From EB88 sp965199135 (GTDB lineage: Bacteria; Acidobacteriota; Terriglobia; Terriglobales; Acidobacteriaceae): a stretch of DNA of 64,000 nucleotides. Below are positions 44,361 to 52,841 of the stretch, one piece after another. The position numbers were made by a program, and so were the translations under genes. The stretch covers positions 3,472,001 through 3,536,000 of the forward strand of contig OZ240685.1 of the NCBI GenBank assembly GCA_965199135.1. Reading direction: 5' to 3'. Position 1 is the stretch's first letter, and every line of letters begins with the position of its first letter. The notes under the pieces were generated by a model. It ran no database searches and was not told where the DNA came from. It saw only the letters and a program-made list of their open reading frames with translations.

Positions 44361-44837
44361 TTACTCGAGAGTCAGCCCCATCAACAGGGCGTCTTCCTCG
44401 GGATTGCGATAGTATCCCCGCCTCCAGCCATCCTGGGCGAAACCTGCGCGCCTATAGAGCCGGATCGCCGCCTGGTTCGATGAACGTGCTTCGAGCACCA
44501 GACGGCTGGCGTGAAGATCGCGGCTCCAGGCGATGACGCTCCGAAGCAGGGCAGCCCCGATCCCCTGCCGTCGGCGGTCCGGATGCGTCACAATCGCTTC
44601 GACTTCGGCGATGCCGACCACGTGGGTCGCCATGGCAAAGCCCGTGATGCCGGCGTCGCCAGAGATCGAGACCCAGGCGCCGCGCGTCCCGGGTCGATCG
44701 CGAATCACACCGAGCATCCGGTTGTACTCAGGGGGCGGCCAGTGCGGGGCAGTTGGGACGATGGCAGCGATCGCGATCACGGCGGCGAGGTCCGCCGATC
44801 GCATCGGGCGAACCTCGATTGCAAGTGGCTCCGTCAC
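44361..44837 (-). CDS. rimI: Ribosomal-protein-alanine N-acetyltransferase
   Basis: A 158-residue GNAT acetyltransferase. The acetyl-CoA loop is HPDRRRQGIGAALLRSVI (about 84-101), preceded by AEVEAIVTH and followed by LEARSSNQAAIRLYRRAGF, the RimI-type ending. RimI acetylates the N-terminal alanine of protein S18. Its start overlaps the tsaB stop by four bases, the usual tsaB-rimI order, which supports the call. Confidence 0.88.
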   Translation of the reverse strand: MTEPLAIEVRPMRSADLAAVIAIAAIVPTAPHWPPPEYNRMLGVIRDRPGTRGAWVSISGDAGITGFAMATHVVGIAEVEAIVTHPDRRRQGIGAALLRSVIAWSRDLHASRLVLEARSSNQAAIRLYRRAGFAQDGWRRGYYRNPEEDALLMGLTLE

Positions 44838-45484
44838 CGGGCTGGTTCGGTCTCGACGAATGTCTGAGGCTGCGTCCTGGTGAGCATCTGGTCAACCGGC
44901 CACAAATACAGGGCATCGAGAGTCGCGGCGTCATCCCAGCTCCCTGCGAGCACCCGCTCCCTGGCGCATCGGAGAGCCGCCCTGGCATCCGGCGGAGGGA
45001 CCCGCTCTGCCTGGGCGAAAAACCCCGTGAGGCGGTCTTCGCAGATCGCCAGGCCCGTGAGCGGGAGCGCTTGCACGCGGGCGACCTCGAGTCGCTGCTC
45101 GGGCTCTGCGCCGAGGAGAGGCGAGCGCAGGTACACGCTGCCCCGCCCCGCATCGAGCGCGACGTGATCGCAGCCGCTCTGCTGGGCGAGCACCAGGAGT
45201 CGAGAGACACCGAGGATAGGTACAGAGGCCGCTTCCGAGAGCGCTTTTGCCGCACTCAGCCCGATGCGCATGCCGGTGAAGCTGCCCGGGCCACGCACCG
45301 CAACGATGGCCCCAAGCGCCGAGGGCGCGATGTCTCCCAGCACCGCGCGCATTGCCCGCGTGATCGCATGCGCTGCCGTGCGGGGAGCAAGGGTCTGCTC
45401 GCGCAGGATCGCCACACTGCGCCCCAGCTCGCCAAGAACCAGCGTCGACTCGGCGCCGCAGGTATCGAGCGCAAGCACCAGCAT
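44834..45484 (-). CDS. tsaB: tRNA N6-threonylcarbamoyladenosine biosynthesis protein TsaB
   Basis: 216 residues. TsaB pairs with TsaD and TsaE to place the t6A modification at position 37 of ANN-decoding tRNAs. The ASKHA-fold marks are LVLALDTCGAESTLVL at the N-terminus and GAIVAVRGPGSFTGMRIGL (about 58-76), the most conserved block of the family. The C-terminal third is less conserved, as is normal. Its ATG shares bases with the stop of the upstream glycosyltransferase gene, so translation is coupled. Confidence 0.93.
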   Translation of the reverse strand: MLVLALDTCGAESTLVLGELGRSVAILREQTLAPRTAAHAITRAMRAVLGDIAPSALGAIVAVRGPGSFTGMRIGLSAAKALSEAASVPILGVSRLLVLAQQSGCDHVALDAGRGSVYLRSPLLGAEPEQRLEVARVQALPLTGLAICEDRLTGFFAQAERVPPPDARAALRCARERVLAGSWDDAATLDALYLWPVDQMLTRTQPQTFVETEPAR

Positions 45485-46533
45485 CAGGCCTGCCCTCCCA
45501 GGTAGCGGAGCACTTTCGCAAGCTGATCGTCATTTGAGTAGCCGGAGCGCTCCGCACGCGCGCGCCCTGCGGCTGCGATCTGCTCTCGCTCCGCAGCATG
45601 CTCAAGGTAGTAGCGGGCCTTCTCGGCGCACTCCTCTGCCGAGCCGTAGAAGACTGCCTCGCGATCTTCCTCGAACGCCTCCTGGTGCCCGGGCGAGCGC
45701 TCGGCCAGCAGGAACTGCGCACAAGCCGTGATCTCGAAAGACTTGTGCGCGACATCTTCCTCATTCATGCGCGTGACGAATGCCATGTTGATCCTGGAGC
45801 GCCACATCGCTTCGCGGTACTCCGCGCCGTTCAGCATCCCGCCGAAGAGATACTTCCGCCGCAGTTCTTCAGGCCATGCCTTGTCCCAGCGCGGGCCTGC
45901 CACCGAGAGCGGCAGCCCATACCCCTCGCCAAGCGCCGCGAGAAATGCCGGGCGCTCTTCGAGCGGAGAACCGGTGTAGGCCAGCCCACGATCACGGTTC
46001 GCATCCGACCAGCCCGCCGGCGGAGGGTAGTGCTGCAATGGGTCGTAGGAAAGCGCGATCTTGAGCGCCGGCAAACCCCACTCGCGGTAGCGCTGCACGT
46101 CGACATTGCGAAAGAGGCAGTGGAGGTCGAAGAGCCGGTAGACCTTCATGAACTGCATCCAGCAGCCATCATTGCGCGGGCCGAAGGGATTGTCCTGGTT
46201 GTAGCAGACGGCGGTCGCGCCGAGCGTCTTGACGTACTCGACCGTCTGCGCGTCAAAGTGCACCGGCTTGTCGAACCAGACGATATCCGGTCGATGCCGT
46301 TCTGCTGCTGCCCGCAGCGCGTGGTTGACAGACGCGATCAGCGGCCCCACCGGGTAGCGGTAGCGCAGCGCGCCCACGTAGCGGTTTTTTGGTTCGTAGG
46401 CGTCGACGGCGAACGGAATTATCTCCTGCCCCAGCCGCCGAAAGGCTTCAAGCCGGTAGAGCGAAGTGTTGCCGGGCGCGAGCGGGCCGGCGTACAGGAT
46501 CTTGTTTCGTTTCAGACCGTCTGTTCCCGTCAT
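45484..46533 (-). CDS. CgeB-like group 1 glycosyltransferase
   Basis: A 349-residue GT-B type transferase. The N-terminal half starts KILYAGPLAPGNTSLYRLEAFRRLG; the C-terminal half has the group-1 pattern SRINMAFVTRMNEEDVAHKSFEI, then CAQFLLAERSPGHQEAF and ARYYLEHAAEREQIAAAGR, as in CgeB/DUF3880 proteins that bind nucleotide sugars. No membrane helix or signal. It sits between a transsulfuration enzyme (3-bp gap) and tsaB (overlap). Donor and acceptor are unknown. Confidence 0.8.
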   Translation of the reverse strand: MTGTDGLKRNKILYAGPLAPGNTSLYRLEAFRRLGQEIIPFAVDAYEPKNRYVGALRYRYPVGPLIASVNHALRAAAERHRPDIVWFDKPVHFDAQTVEYVKTLGATAVCYNQDNPFGPRNDGCWMQFMKVYRLFDLHCLFRNVDVQRYREWGLPALKIALSYDPLQHYPPPAGWSDANRDRGLAYTGSPLEERPAFLAALGEGYGLPLSVAGPRWDKAWPEELRRKYLFGGMLNGAEYREAMWRSRINMAFVTRMNEEDVAHKSFEITACAQFLLAERSPGHQEAFEEDREAVFYGSAEECAEKARYYLEHAAEREQIAAAGRARAERSGYSNDDQLAKVLRYLGGQA

Positions 46534-46536
46534 CGC

Positions 46537-47676
46537 TTAGCCGTTCAGCGCCTGCCGGAGGTCGGCTTCGAGGTCGGCAAGGTCTTCAATCCCAACCGAG
46601 ATGCGCACCATGCCGTCGGTGATGCCGAGCCGCGCGCGGGCCTCCGCGCCGATCGCTGCGTGAGTCATCGTGGCCGGGTGCGAGATCAGCGTTTCCACGC
46701 CGCCCAGCGACTCGGCCAGCGTGCAGACCTTGAGCCGCTTGAGCATGGCATTCGCTTTCTCAAGCGAGCCCATCTCGAACGCGATCATGCCGCCGAAGCC
46801 GGACATCTGCGCCTTCGCAAGCGCGTGCTGGGGATGCGACGCGAGCCCTGGATACCAGACCTTCTCGACCGCCGGGTGCTGATCGAGCAGAGCGGCGATG
46901 GCGCGACCGTTGCGATCATGCTCACGCATGCGCACTGCAAGGGTCTTGATGCCGCGCAGCACAAGCCATGCTTCAAACGGGCTCAGAATGCCGCCGGTGC
47001 ACTTCTGAATGAACGCAAACTGCTCTCCATGCTTCGGGGTCGTGCCAACCAGCACGCCGCCAAGGCCATCCGAGTGGCCGTTGAGGTACTTGGTTGTCGA
47101 GTGCATCACCAGGTCCGCGCCAAGCGTGATCGGCTGCTGGAAGTACGGCGACATAAAGGTATTGTCGACAGACAATTCGCAACCATGCTCGTGGCAGATG
47201 TCGGCGACCGCACGGATGTCCGTCAGCGTCATCAGAGGGTTGGTGGGTGTCTCGATGTGGACAAGCTTTGTGTTCGGCCGCAGCGCTTGTCTGAGCGCCT
47301 CCTGGTTTGCCGTGTCCACGTAGGTGAACTCGATCCCGTAGCCAGCCACGATCTGGTTGAAGAGCCGTGGCGTGCCGCCATAGACGTTCTCGCCACAGAT
47401 CACGTGGTCGCCCGTTTTGAGCAGCGTCACCAGGGCCGAGATCGCCGCCATGCCGCTCGCAAAAACGTGCGCGCTGGTCCCCTGTTCGAGCGAGGCCAGG
47501 CTGGTCTCAAGCGCGTCCCGCGTCGGGTTTGAAACCCGTGAGTACTCCCAGCCCTTGTGTTTACCGATCTCTTCCTGCGCGTAGGTCGACGAGAGATAGA
47601 GCGGGACGTTCACCGCGCCGGTCAGCGCGTCCGGTTCCTGCCCATCATGGATTGCACGTGTCGCAAAGCCTGCCAT
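46537..47676 (-). CDS. Cystathionine gamma-lyase/synthase-type PLP enzyme
   Basis: A 379-residue Cys/Met-metabolism enzyme. PLP phosphate is held by ASGMAAISAL, and the Schiff-base lysine is in MHSTTKYLNGHSD (about 195-207). VPLYLSSTYAQ and AESLGGVETLISHPATMTHA are typical. Sequence alone does not separate the gamma-synthase (MetB) from the gamma-lyase (MccB/CTH); the CBS-like gene just upstream favours the lyase. TACCTT ends six bases before the ATG, so it may also have its own promoter. Confidence 0.9.
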   Translation of the reverse strand: MAGFATRAIHDGQEPDALTGAVNVPLYLSSTYAQEEIGKHKGWEYSRVSNPTRDALETSLASLEQGTSAHVFASGMAAISALVTLLKTGDHVICGENVYGGTPRLFNQIVAGYGIEFTYVDTANQEALRQALRPNTKLVHIETPTNPLMTLTDIRAVADICHEHGCELSVDNTFMSPYFQQPITLGADLVMHSTTKYLNGHSDGLGGVLVGTTPKHGEQFAFIQKCTGGILSPFEAWLVLRGIKTLAVRMREHDRNGRAIAALLDQHPAVEKVWYPGLASHPQHALAKAQMSGFGGMIAFEMGSLEKANAMLKRLKVCTLAESLGGVETLISHPATMTHAAIGAEARARLGITDGMVRISVGIEDLADLEADLRQALNG

Positions 47677-47745
47677 GATCTCAAGGTATCAGGCTGCCGA
47701 GGTCTCTCGGCACGAGGCCGGACAACCGCCATCTGCAAGCGATCG

Positions 47746-48717
47746 CTAATCGTCCGAAGCCAGTTCGCCGCCCTCGAAAATCTTCTTCGACAGGTACCGC
47801 TCCGCCGAGTCCGGCACGATCGTCGCCACGCGCTTGCCGGGGCCCAGCCGCTCCGCGATCGCCATCGCTGCGGCCACTGCAGCGCCGGCGCTCGAGCCCC
47901 CGAGCACGCCTTCTTCCCGCGCCAGGCGCGCAACCATGCGAAATGCGTCATCATCGAGCACGCGGATGACTTCGTCCGCGACCCCGCCGTCGAAGGTCTC
48001 CGGGATAAACGAAACGCCGATGCCCTCGACGCGATGGCGGCCCGGCTCGCCGCCCTGCAATACCGAGCCCTCGGTCTCGACCGCAACGGTCAGGATGCCC
48101 GGCTCCTGCTGCTTCAAAAATGCCGCGATGCCGGAGAATGTTCCGCCCGTGCCGACGCCCGCCACAAAGGCATCGATGCGACCCTCCATCTGCTCCCATA
48201 GCTCGCGCGCCGTGGTGGCATGATGGAAACGCGGGTTGGCCTGGTTGGTAAACTGGCCGGCCATGAAGCATTCCGGATTGCCGTCGGCAAGCAGACGCGC
48301 CTGCCGGATGGCCTCGCGGATCCCGCCGTTCTCCGGCGTACGGATCACCTCTGCGCCGAAGGCCCGCATCAGGATGCACTTCTCTTCCGCGAAGCCTTCC
48401 GGCACATACAAGACAACGCGATAGCCGCGATTAATACCAGCGAGCGCGAGCCCAACGCCGGTGTTGCCGGCCGTCGCTTCCACGATTGTCATGCCCAGCC
48501 GCAGGGCCCCACGGCGCTCCGCATCGAGCACAATGCCGAGCGCTGCACGGTCCTTCACGCTGCCGCCGGGGTTCAGAAACTCGAGCTTTGCGAAGAGCGA
48601 GGCACGCGCAGCGGGGGAGGGCGCGAGCCGCCGCATCTCGAGCATGGGCGTCGCGCCGATCAGCTCAAGAATGCTGTCTGCGACCCGGAGCGCGCTCCGC
48701 TCGGCGACGAGGTCCAC
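47746..48717 (-). CDS. Cysteine synthase / cystathionine beta-synthase-type enzyme
   Basis: A 323-residue fold-type II PLP enzyme. The cofactor lysine is Lys55 in NPGGSVKDRAA; the substrate loop is EATAGNTGVGLALAG, and GTGGTFSG and GGSSAGAAVAAA bind the phosphate. The loop VPEGFAEEKCILMRAFGAEVI is nearer to MccA-type cystathionine beta-synthases than to CysK. No CBS regulatory domain is present. The GTG at 48717 begins two bases after the stop of the small upstream gene; the frame open to 48840 overlaps that gene and is not used. Confidence 0.88.
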   Translation of the reverse strand: MDLVAERSALRVADSILELIGATPMLEMRRLAPSPAARASLFAKLEFLNPGGSVKDRAALGIVLDAERRGALRLGMTIVEATAGNTGVGLALAGINRGYRVVLYVPEGFAEEKCILMRAFGAEVIRTPENGGIREAIRQARLLADGNPECFMAGQFTNQANPRFHHATTARELWEQMEGRIDAFVAGVGTGGTFSGIAAFLKQQEPGILTVAVETEGSVLQGGEPGRHRVEGIGVSFIPETFDGGVADEVIRVLDDDAFRMVARLAREEGVLGGSSAGAAVAAAMAIAERLGPGKRVATIVPDSAERYLSKKIFEGGELASDD

Positions 48718-48719
48718 TG

Positions 48720-49025
48720 CTACACCTGCTCTGCAGTCGGCGCGCCGGCGAGGCCCGCCTTGCCCATCGCAGCGCTCATGGCTTCGCGAATCTTGTTGTT
48801 GATGAACGAGCAGGGCAGAAGCATCGGCGACTCGATGCACTGCACCCTGAGCGTGTTCGACTCCGGCTGGAACTCCCAGCGGATCGTCACGCCGCTATGC
48901 GAAGCCTGACCGCTGTTTCCCTGCCCGGCCAGTCCTGGAATGCCGAACTGTTCCGCCTTCTGCAGAAACGAAACAAAGTGCTCGTTGGTAACCCCGGAAA
49001 ACCCCTGCTCTTCACACTGCGCCAT
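48720..49025 (-). CDS. Small protein of unknown function
   Basis: 101 residues, no family recognised. It has a hydrophilic N-terminal half (MAQCEEQGFSGVTNEHF), a central TIRWEFQPESNTLRVQCIES that looks like two beta strands, and an amphipathic helix near the end (NNKIREAMSAAMGKAG). There is no signal or membrane helix. Two bases separate it from the cysteine-synthase-type gene, so the two are almost surely co-translated; it may serve that enzyme or merely share the operon. Confidence 0.65.
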   Translation of the reverse strand: MAQCEEQGFSGVTNEHFVSFLQKAEQFGIPGLAGQGNSGQASHSGVTIRWEFQPESNTLRVQCIESPMLLPCSFINNKIREAMSAAMGKAGLAGAPTAEQV

Positions 49026-49048
49026 GGCACTTCACTCCTGTTTGACTG

Positions 49049-50176
49049 TTACTGGCTCGCGGTGCTGGCCTGTGGTGCGCCTGCATCTCCGGGAGTGTTG
49101 CTGCTTTTAGGGTAGTAGCCGTTGCGCGTCCGCACGTTCAGGTTTTTCTTGCTGCCATTCGCATGGGCCAGCACCTTCACCATGCGGTAGCCGCCCTGGT
49201 TGGCCGGCTTCGTCGAGTGGTAGCCGATCGTGTACTGCGACCGGATGTCCCTCGCCACTTCCTCCGCAACAGCGTCCACATCGTTCAGCGATCGCGGAAA
49301 GTACGCGATGCCGCCGGTCTCCTCCGCCATGAGCTGTAGCGCCCGCTTCGCCTGCCGGGCCTCGTGGCCGCCGCCATCATCGCCAAACAAGAGCCCGATG
49401 CAGTAGACGATCGGTCCCTGCAGGTCCTGGATCCGGCGGATCGTCTGCTCAAGTGTCAGCCCGGAAGCATTGTCCTCACCATCTGTGATGATCAGAATGA
49501 CCTGCTTGGCGCGCCTGGCTCCCTTGCTTAGCTCGTCGGCCGAGGCCACGGTCGCGTCATAGAGCGCCGTTCCACCTTTCGAGTCATAGTGCGCCAGGCC
49601 GTCGCGCAGCTTGTTCAGGTCGCTGGTAAAGTCCTGGTCGATAAACGCTTCATCGGAGAAGTTCACGATGAAGGCCTCATCCTGCGGGTTCGATGCACGC
49701 ACCAGGTCGAGCGCTGCCGCATTCACCGCACCGCGCTTCGTACGCATGGACCCGGAATTATCCACGAGGATGCCCATCGAGACCGGGGTATCCACGTGCT
49801 GGAACGACGCAATTGTCTGCGGCACGCCATCCTCGAGCACATGAAAGTCTTCCTTGGAGAGGTCATTCACCAGCCGCCCCTGGTCGTCGAGCACCGTCGC
49901 ATTCAGCACCACTTCCTGCACGTCGCGGCGCAGGGTGTAGCGGCCGTCGGACTGGTTGATGTCGGCAGACTTTGCTGCGGCGCCCTCATCCATCTGCACG
50001 CCAGGCCTGGTGGCAGCATTGTCCGCGGCATCCGGCGAGCGCACCGGGTCGTGCTCCGCATCGAGCGAGGGCTGTGTCTCCGCGGGATACACCGTTGCCT
50101 GGGCATGGCCCAGCAGCGGACAGGCGAGGAGGCTGGCAAGGAAGAAAGCTGCGAGTTGTCTATTGTGAGGGAGCAT
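49049..50176 (-). CDS. Exported VWFA-related protein, acidobacterial type
   Basis: 375 residues from the ATG at 50176 (an in-frame ATG at 50194 adds six). A signal peptide ends near LLGHAQA. After an acidic linker comes the family strand RRDVQEVVLNATVLDDQGRLV, the 'DFHVLEDGVPQTI' segment and a von Willebrand A domain with the metal site DNSGSM, then TDGEDNASG and the ending QYTIGYHSTKP. This architecture is the expanded VWFA-related family of Acidobacteria. The MIDAS residues are present, so it should bind a divalent ion. It follows, and slightly overlaps, a paralogue. Confidence 0.9.
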   Translation of the reverse strand: MLPHNRQLAAFFLASLLACPLLGHAQATVYPAETQPSLDAEHDPVRSPDAADNAATRPGVQMDEGAAAKSADINQSDGRYTLRRDVQEVVLNATVLDDQGRLVNDLSKEDFHVLEDGVPQTIASFQHVDTPVSMGILVDNSGSMRTKRGAVNAAALDLVRASNPQDEAFIVNFSDEAFIDQDFTSDLNKLRDGLAHYDSKGGTALYDATVASADELSKGARRAKQVILIITDGEDNASGLTLEQTIRRIQDLQGPIVYCIGLLFGDDGGGHEARQAKRALQLMAEETGGIAYFPRSLNDVDAVAEEVARDIRSQYTIGYHSTKPANQGGYRMVKVLAHANGSKKNLNVRTRNGYYPKSSNTPGDAGAPQASTASQ

Positions 50177-51239
50177 AGTAGCCGGAACGAGCATGCACCG
50201 TGAGCATCGGAAGCCCTGGCGGCGGCTCGAGCCGCACCTTCACTTTACGCCACTTGCCGTCCCGGTGGGTGTCGGTCGAGCGGTAGCCCAGCACGTACTC
50301 ATCGCGAATCTCATCCGAGATCTTCTCCGCGACATCATCCATGTCATTCAGGTCATTGACCCGAAACAGCCGGCCACCGGTATCCTCGCAGAGGTCGTTC
50401 AGCAGCAGTGGGCCAAGCCGCTCCTCGGTAGTCGGCGCGTACTGGTCGAAGATGCCGATGGAGTAGATCTGCACATCAGACTCCCGCACCATCGCACGCA
50501 CCTCGTTCTCCGTGTAGCGTGACCGGTTGTCCCCGCCATCCGAGACCACGAGCAACGCCTTGCGGGGATACTTCGCGTCCTTCATCTTCTGAATGCCGAA
50601 GTAGATCGCATCGAGCAGCGCCGTACGCTTGCCCGGCTTGGTCAGCGCGAGCCGCGTGTCCACATCGTCGACCGACGAGGTAAAGTCCTCGATCAGTTCC
50701 GGCCGGTCGTTGAACCCAACGACGAAGAACTCGTCCTGCGGATTCGCCGTCTTCAGGAAGGCCTTCACTGACTGGCGCGAGCGGTTGAACTTGTTCGTCA
50801 TCGACCCACTGAGATCGAGAATGATGCCGAGTGAGACTGGCGCGTCTTCGGTCGAGAAGGTCTTGATGGTCTGGAGCTGCTCGGGGCCCACGCCCTTTTC
50901 ATAGATATAGAAGTTGTTCTTCTCAAGCCCGGTCACCAGCCGGTTCATCGGGTCCGTCACGGTGAGCGGGATCAGCGTCAGGTTCACGTCCACGCGGATG
51001 CGCTCCTCTGCGTGCGCCTTCATCGCGGCCGCCCCCTCCTCTGCCTTTTCCTTCTTCGTGTCCGCGGCGGCGGCCGGGGCAGGGGCGCTGCTGCTACCGA
51101 TGGGGGGCGGCGTCACATGCACCTGGTCCAGAGGAGCCGTCTGTGCCCTGGCTGTGGAACCGGCGAACAGAGCACCGAGCAGCAGCATTCCTGCTATGGA
51201 TCTCGTGAGACGTCTCGCAACCAAAGAAGTCCAGCACAT
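50160..51239 (-). CDS. Exported VWFA-related protein, second copy
   Basis: 359 residues, same architecture as its neighbour: signal peptide (about 1-33, ending STARAQ), the strand RVDVNLTLIPLTVTDPMNRLV, the FYIYEKGVGPEQLQTI segment, the metal site DLSGSM, SDGGDNRSR and the ending EYVLGYRSTDTHRDGKWRKV. The ATG at 51239 is chosen because AGGAG ends six bases upstream; the frame is open to 51284. Its stop overlaps the start of the next gene, indicating a tandem duplication kept as one operon. Role unknown, probably in the envelope. Confidence 0.9.
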   Translation of the reverse strand: MCWTSLVARRLTRSIAGMLLLGALFAGSTARAQTAPLDQVHVTPPPIGSSSAPAPAAAADTKKEKAEEGAAAMKAHAEERIRVDVNLTLIPLTVTDPMNRLVTGLEKNNFYIYEKGVGPEQLQTIKTFSTEDAPVSLGIILDLSGSMTNKFNRSRQSVKAFLKTANPQDEFFVVGFNDRPELIEDFTSSVDDVDTRLALTKPGKRTALLDAIYFGIQKMKDAKYPRKALLVVSDGGDNRSRYTENEVRAMVRESDVQIYSIGIFDQYAPTTEERLGPLLLNDLCEDTGGRLFRVNDLNDMDDVAEKISDEIRDEYVLGYRSTDTHRDGKWRKVKVRLEPPPGLPMLTVHARSGYYAPSQ

Positions 51240-51442
51240 CCGCATCTCCTGCCGTACTGCTGCTCGCGTGCTTCGCCTGCGCACACTCTGATGGGCCTCT
51301 ATATTGAGGCAGCTTGCCCGAACAGCGCAAGCCCCCGCCGAGCGACCGTCCTGATCCCTGTACGCATTCCGCTCTGTTCCGGATTGCTACAATCGAGCGA
51401 CATCGCCGATAGCCCCCAGGCTCACGAGAAAGACTCTGCCGC

Positions 51443-52816
51443 ATGGCCCGTATTTACCCGTTTCAGGCGCTCCGCTACAACCCCTCCATGGTCCGCGTGG
51501 AAGACTGCGTTACGCAGCCCTACGACAAGATCACGCCGTCCATGCAGGCAAGCTACTACGCGCGCAGCCCCTACAACCTGGTTCGCATCATCCTTGGTCT
51601 TCCTGAGCTCTTTGATGAACCCGGCGTCGATGATGTGTACACCCGCGCCCGACGTGACTTTCATGAGTGGCGCGCTGAAGGCGTGCTCGCAAGGGAGGCT
51701 GAGCCATGCATCTTCGCCTATTCGCAGCGCTTCACCATTCCCGGCAGCACGGTCACGGTTGAGCGTCGAGGGCTGATCGCTCTGGGTGCGGTTTCGCCCT
51801 ACAGCGAGGGTGTTGTGTTCCGTCACGAACAGACACACACCAGGGCCCGCACGGATCGGTTGAACCTTCTGCGGGCAACACGCGCGCATTTTGGCCAGAT
51901 CTTCATGCTGTACTCCGATCCCGCTCGTTCGGTCGAGTCGCTCCTCTTTCCCGCACCCGGCAAGAACGGCCCGGTGCCAGACATCGAGGTTGAGGATGAG
52001 TTTGGCGTGCTTCATCGCGTCTGGAAGCACAACGATCCCGGCACGATCAACATGGTCCAGGGTGCGCTCGGGGACAAGAAGCTGATCATCGCGGACGGCC
52101 ACCACCGTTATGAAACGGCGCTCGCCTACGCTGCGGAACACGCACCAGCAGCCGGCGAAGGCCGGCTCGGCAACCCCGACCAGCCACCCTATCCAGAAGC
52201 AGCAGTCATGATGACGCTCGTGAACATGGACGGTGAAGGCGTGCATATTCTGCCCACCCACCGCATCGTCAGCGGGCTCGGGAACTTCTCCGCCGACCGC
52301 TTCGCACAGGAAGCAGCCGTGCTGTTCTCCTCAGTCACCCCGGCTCCCGCGTCCACCGACACCCGCAGCAGTGACGCGCTTCGCGCACTCCTCAGCGAAG
52401 CCACTCGCGCCGCTGCTCCTGGTTCGACGACGATGCTTGCAGTGATGCGCGATCGGGCGATCGTGCTCACCGTGGATCGTGAAGGGCGCAACCGCATGCT
52501 CCCCGAGATCTCCGAACGACGGCGGCAGCTCGATATGGTCGTTCTGCATGAGGTGGTGTTTGCGAAGCTTCTCGCGATCAGCGCCGAGGACGTCAAGGAG
52601 GGCAAGCATGTCCAGTACGGTCGCGAGATCGCGGATGCCGTCGCACCCGTGCTTCGCGGGGAGGCCGAGATCGCGTTCCTGGTGAACCCGGTCACCCTGG
52701 CCCAGTTGCGGGAGAACACGTTTGCCGGCGAAGTGATGCCGCAAAAGTCCACTGACTTTTACCCGAAGCTGCTGAGCGGACTCGCCATCTATGCGCTCGA
52801 TGAAGCCGGAGCCTAG
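51443..52816 (+). CDS. DUF1015-family protein
   Basis: A 457-residue cytoplasmic protein. The family blocks are IYPFQALRYNPSMV at the start, CVTQPYDKITPSMQ, RSPYNLVRIILG, the histidine-rich IADGHHRYETALAYA (about 215-229) and MMTLVNMDGEGVHILPTHRIV. Proteins of this family are widespread and uncharacterised. TACAAT (51388-51393) is a candidate -10. The downstream amidase follows after 25 bp in the same direction and may share its transcript. Confidence 0.88.
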   Translation: MARIYPFQALRYNPSMVRVEDCVTQPYDKITPSMQASYYARSPYNLVRIILGLPELFDEPGVDDVYTRARRDFHEWRAEGVLAREAEPCIFAYSQRFTIPGSTVTVERRGLIALGAVSPYSEGVVFRHEQTHTRARTDRLNLLRATRAHFGQIFMLYSDPARSVESLLFPAPGKNGPVPDIEVEDEFGVLHRVWKHNDPGTINMVQGALGDKKLIIADGHHRYETALAYAAEHAPAAGEGRLGNPDQPPYPEAAVMMTLVNMDGEGVHILPTHRIVSGLGNFSADRFAQEAAVLFSSVTPAPASTDTRSSDALRALLSEATRAAAPGSTTMLAVMRDRAIVLTVDREGRNRMLPEISERRRQLDMVVLHEVVFAKLLAISAEDVKEGKHVQYGREIADAVAPVLRGEAEIAFLVNPVTLAQLRENTFAGEVMPQKSTDFYPKLLSGLAIYALDEAGA

Positions 52817-52841
52817 AACGGCTGCCAGGAGGTAGCGACGC

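Noticed and set aside
45598..47532. Plus-strand frame of 644 codons opposite the glycosyltransferase and transsulfuration genes
   Set aside because: Crosses two real minus-strand genes and their junction; arginine/valine-rich shadow.
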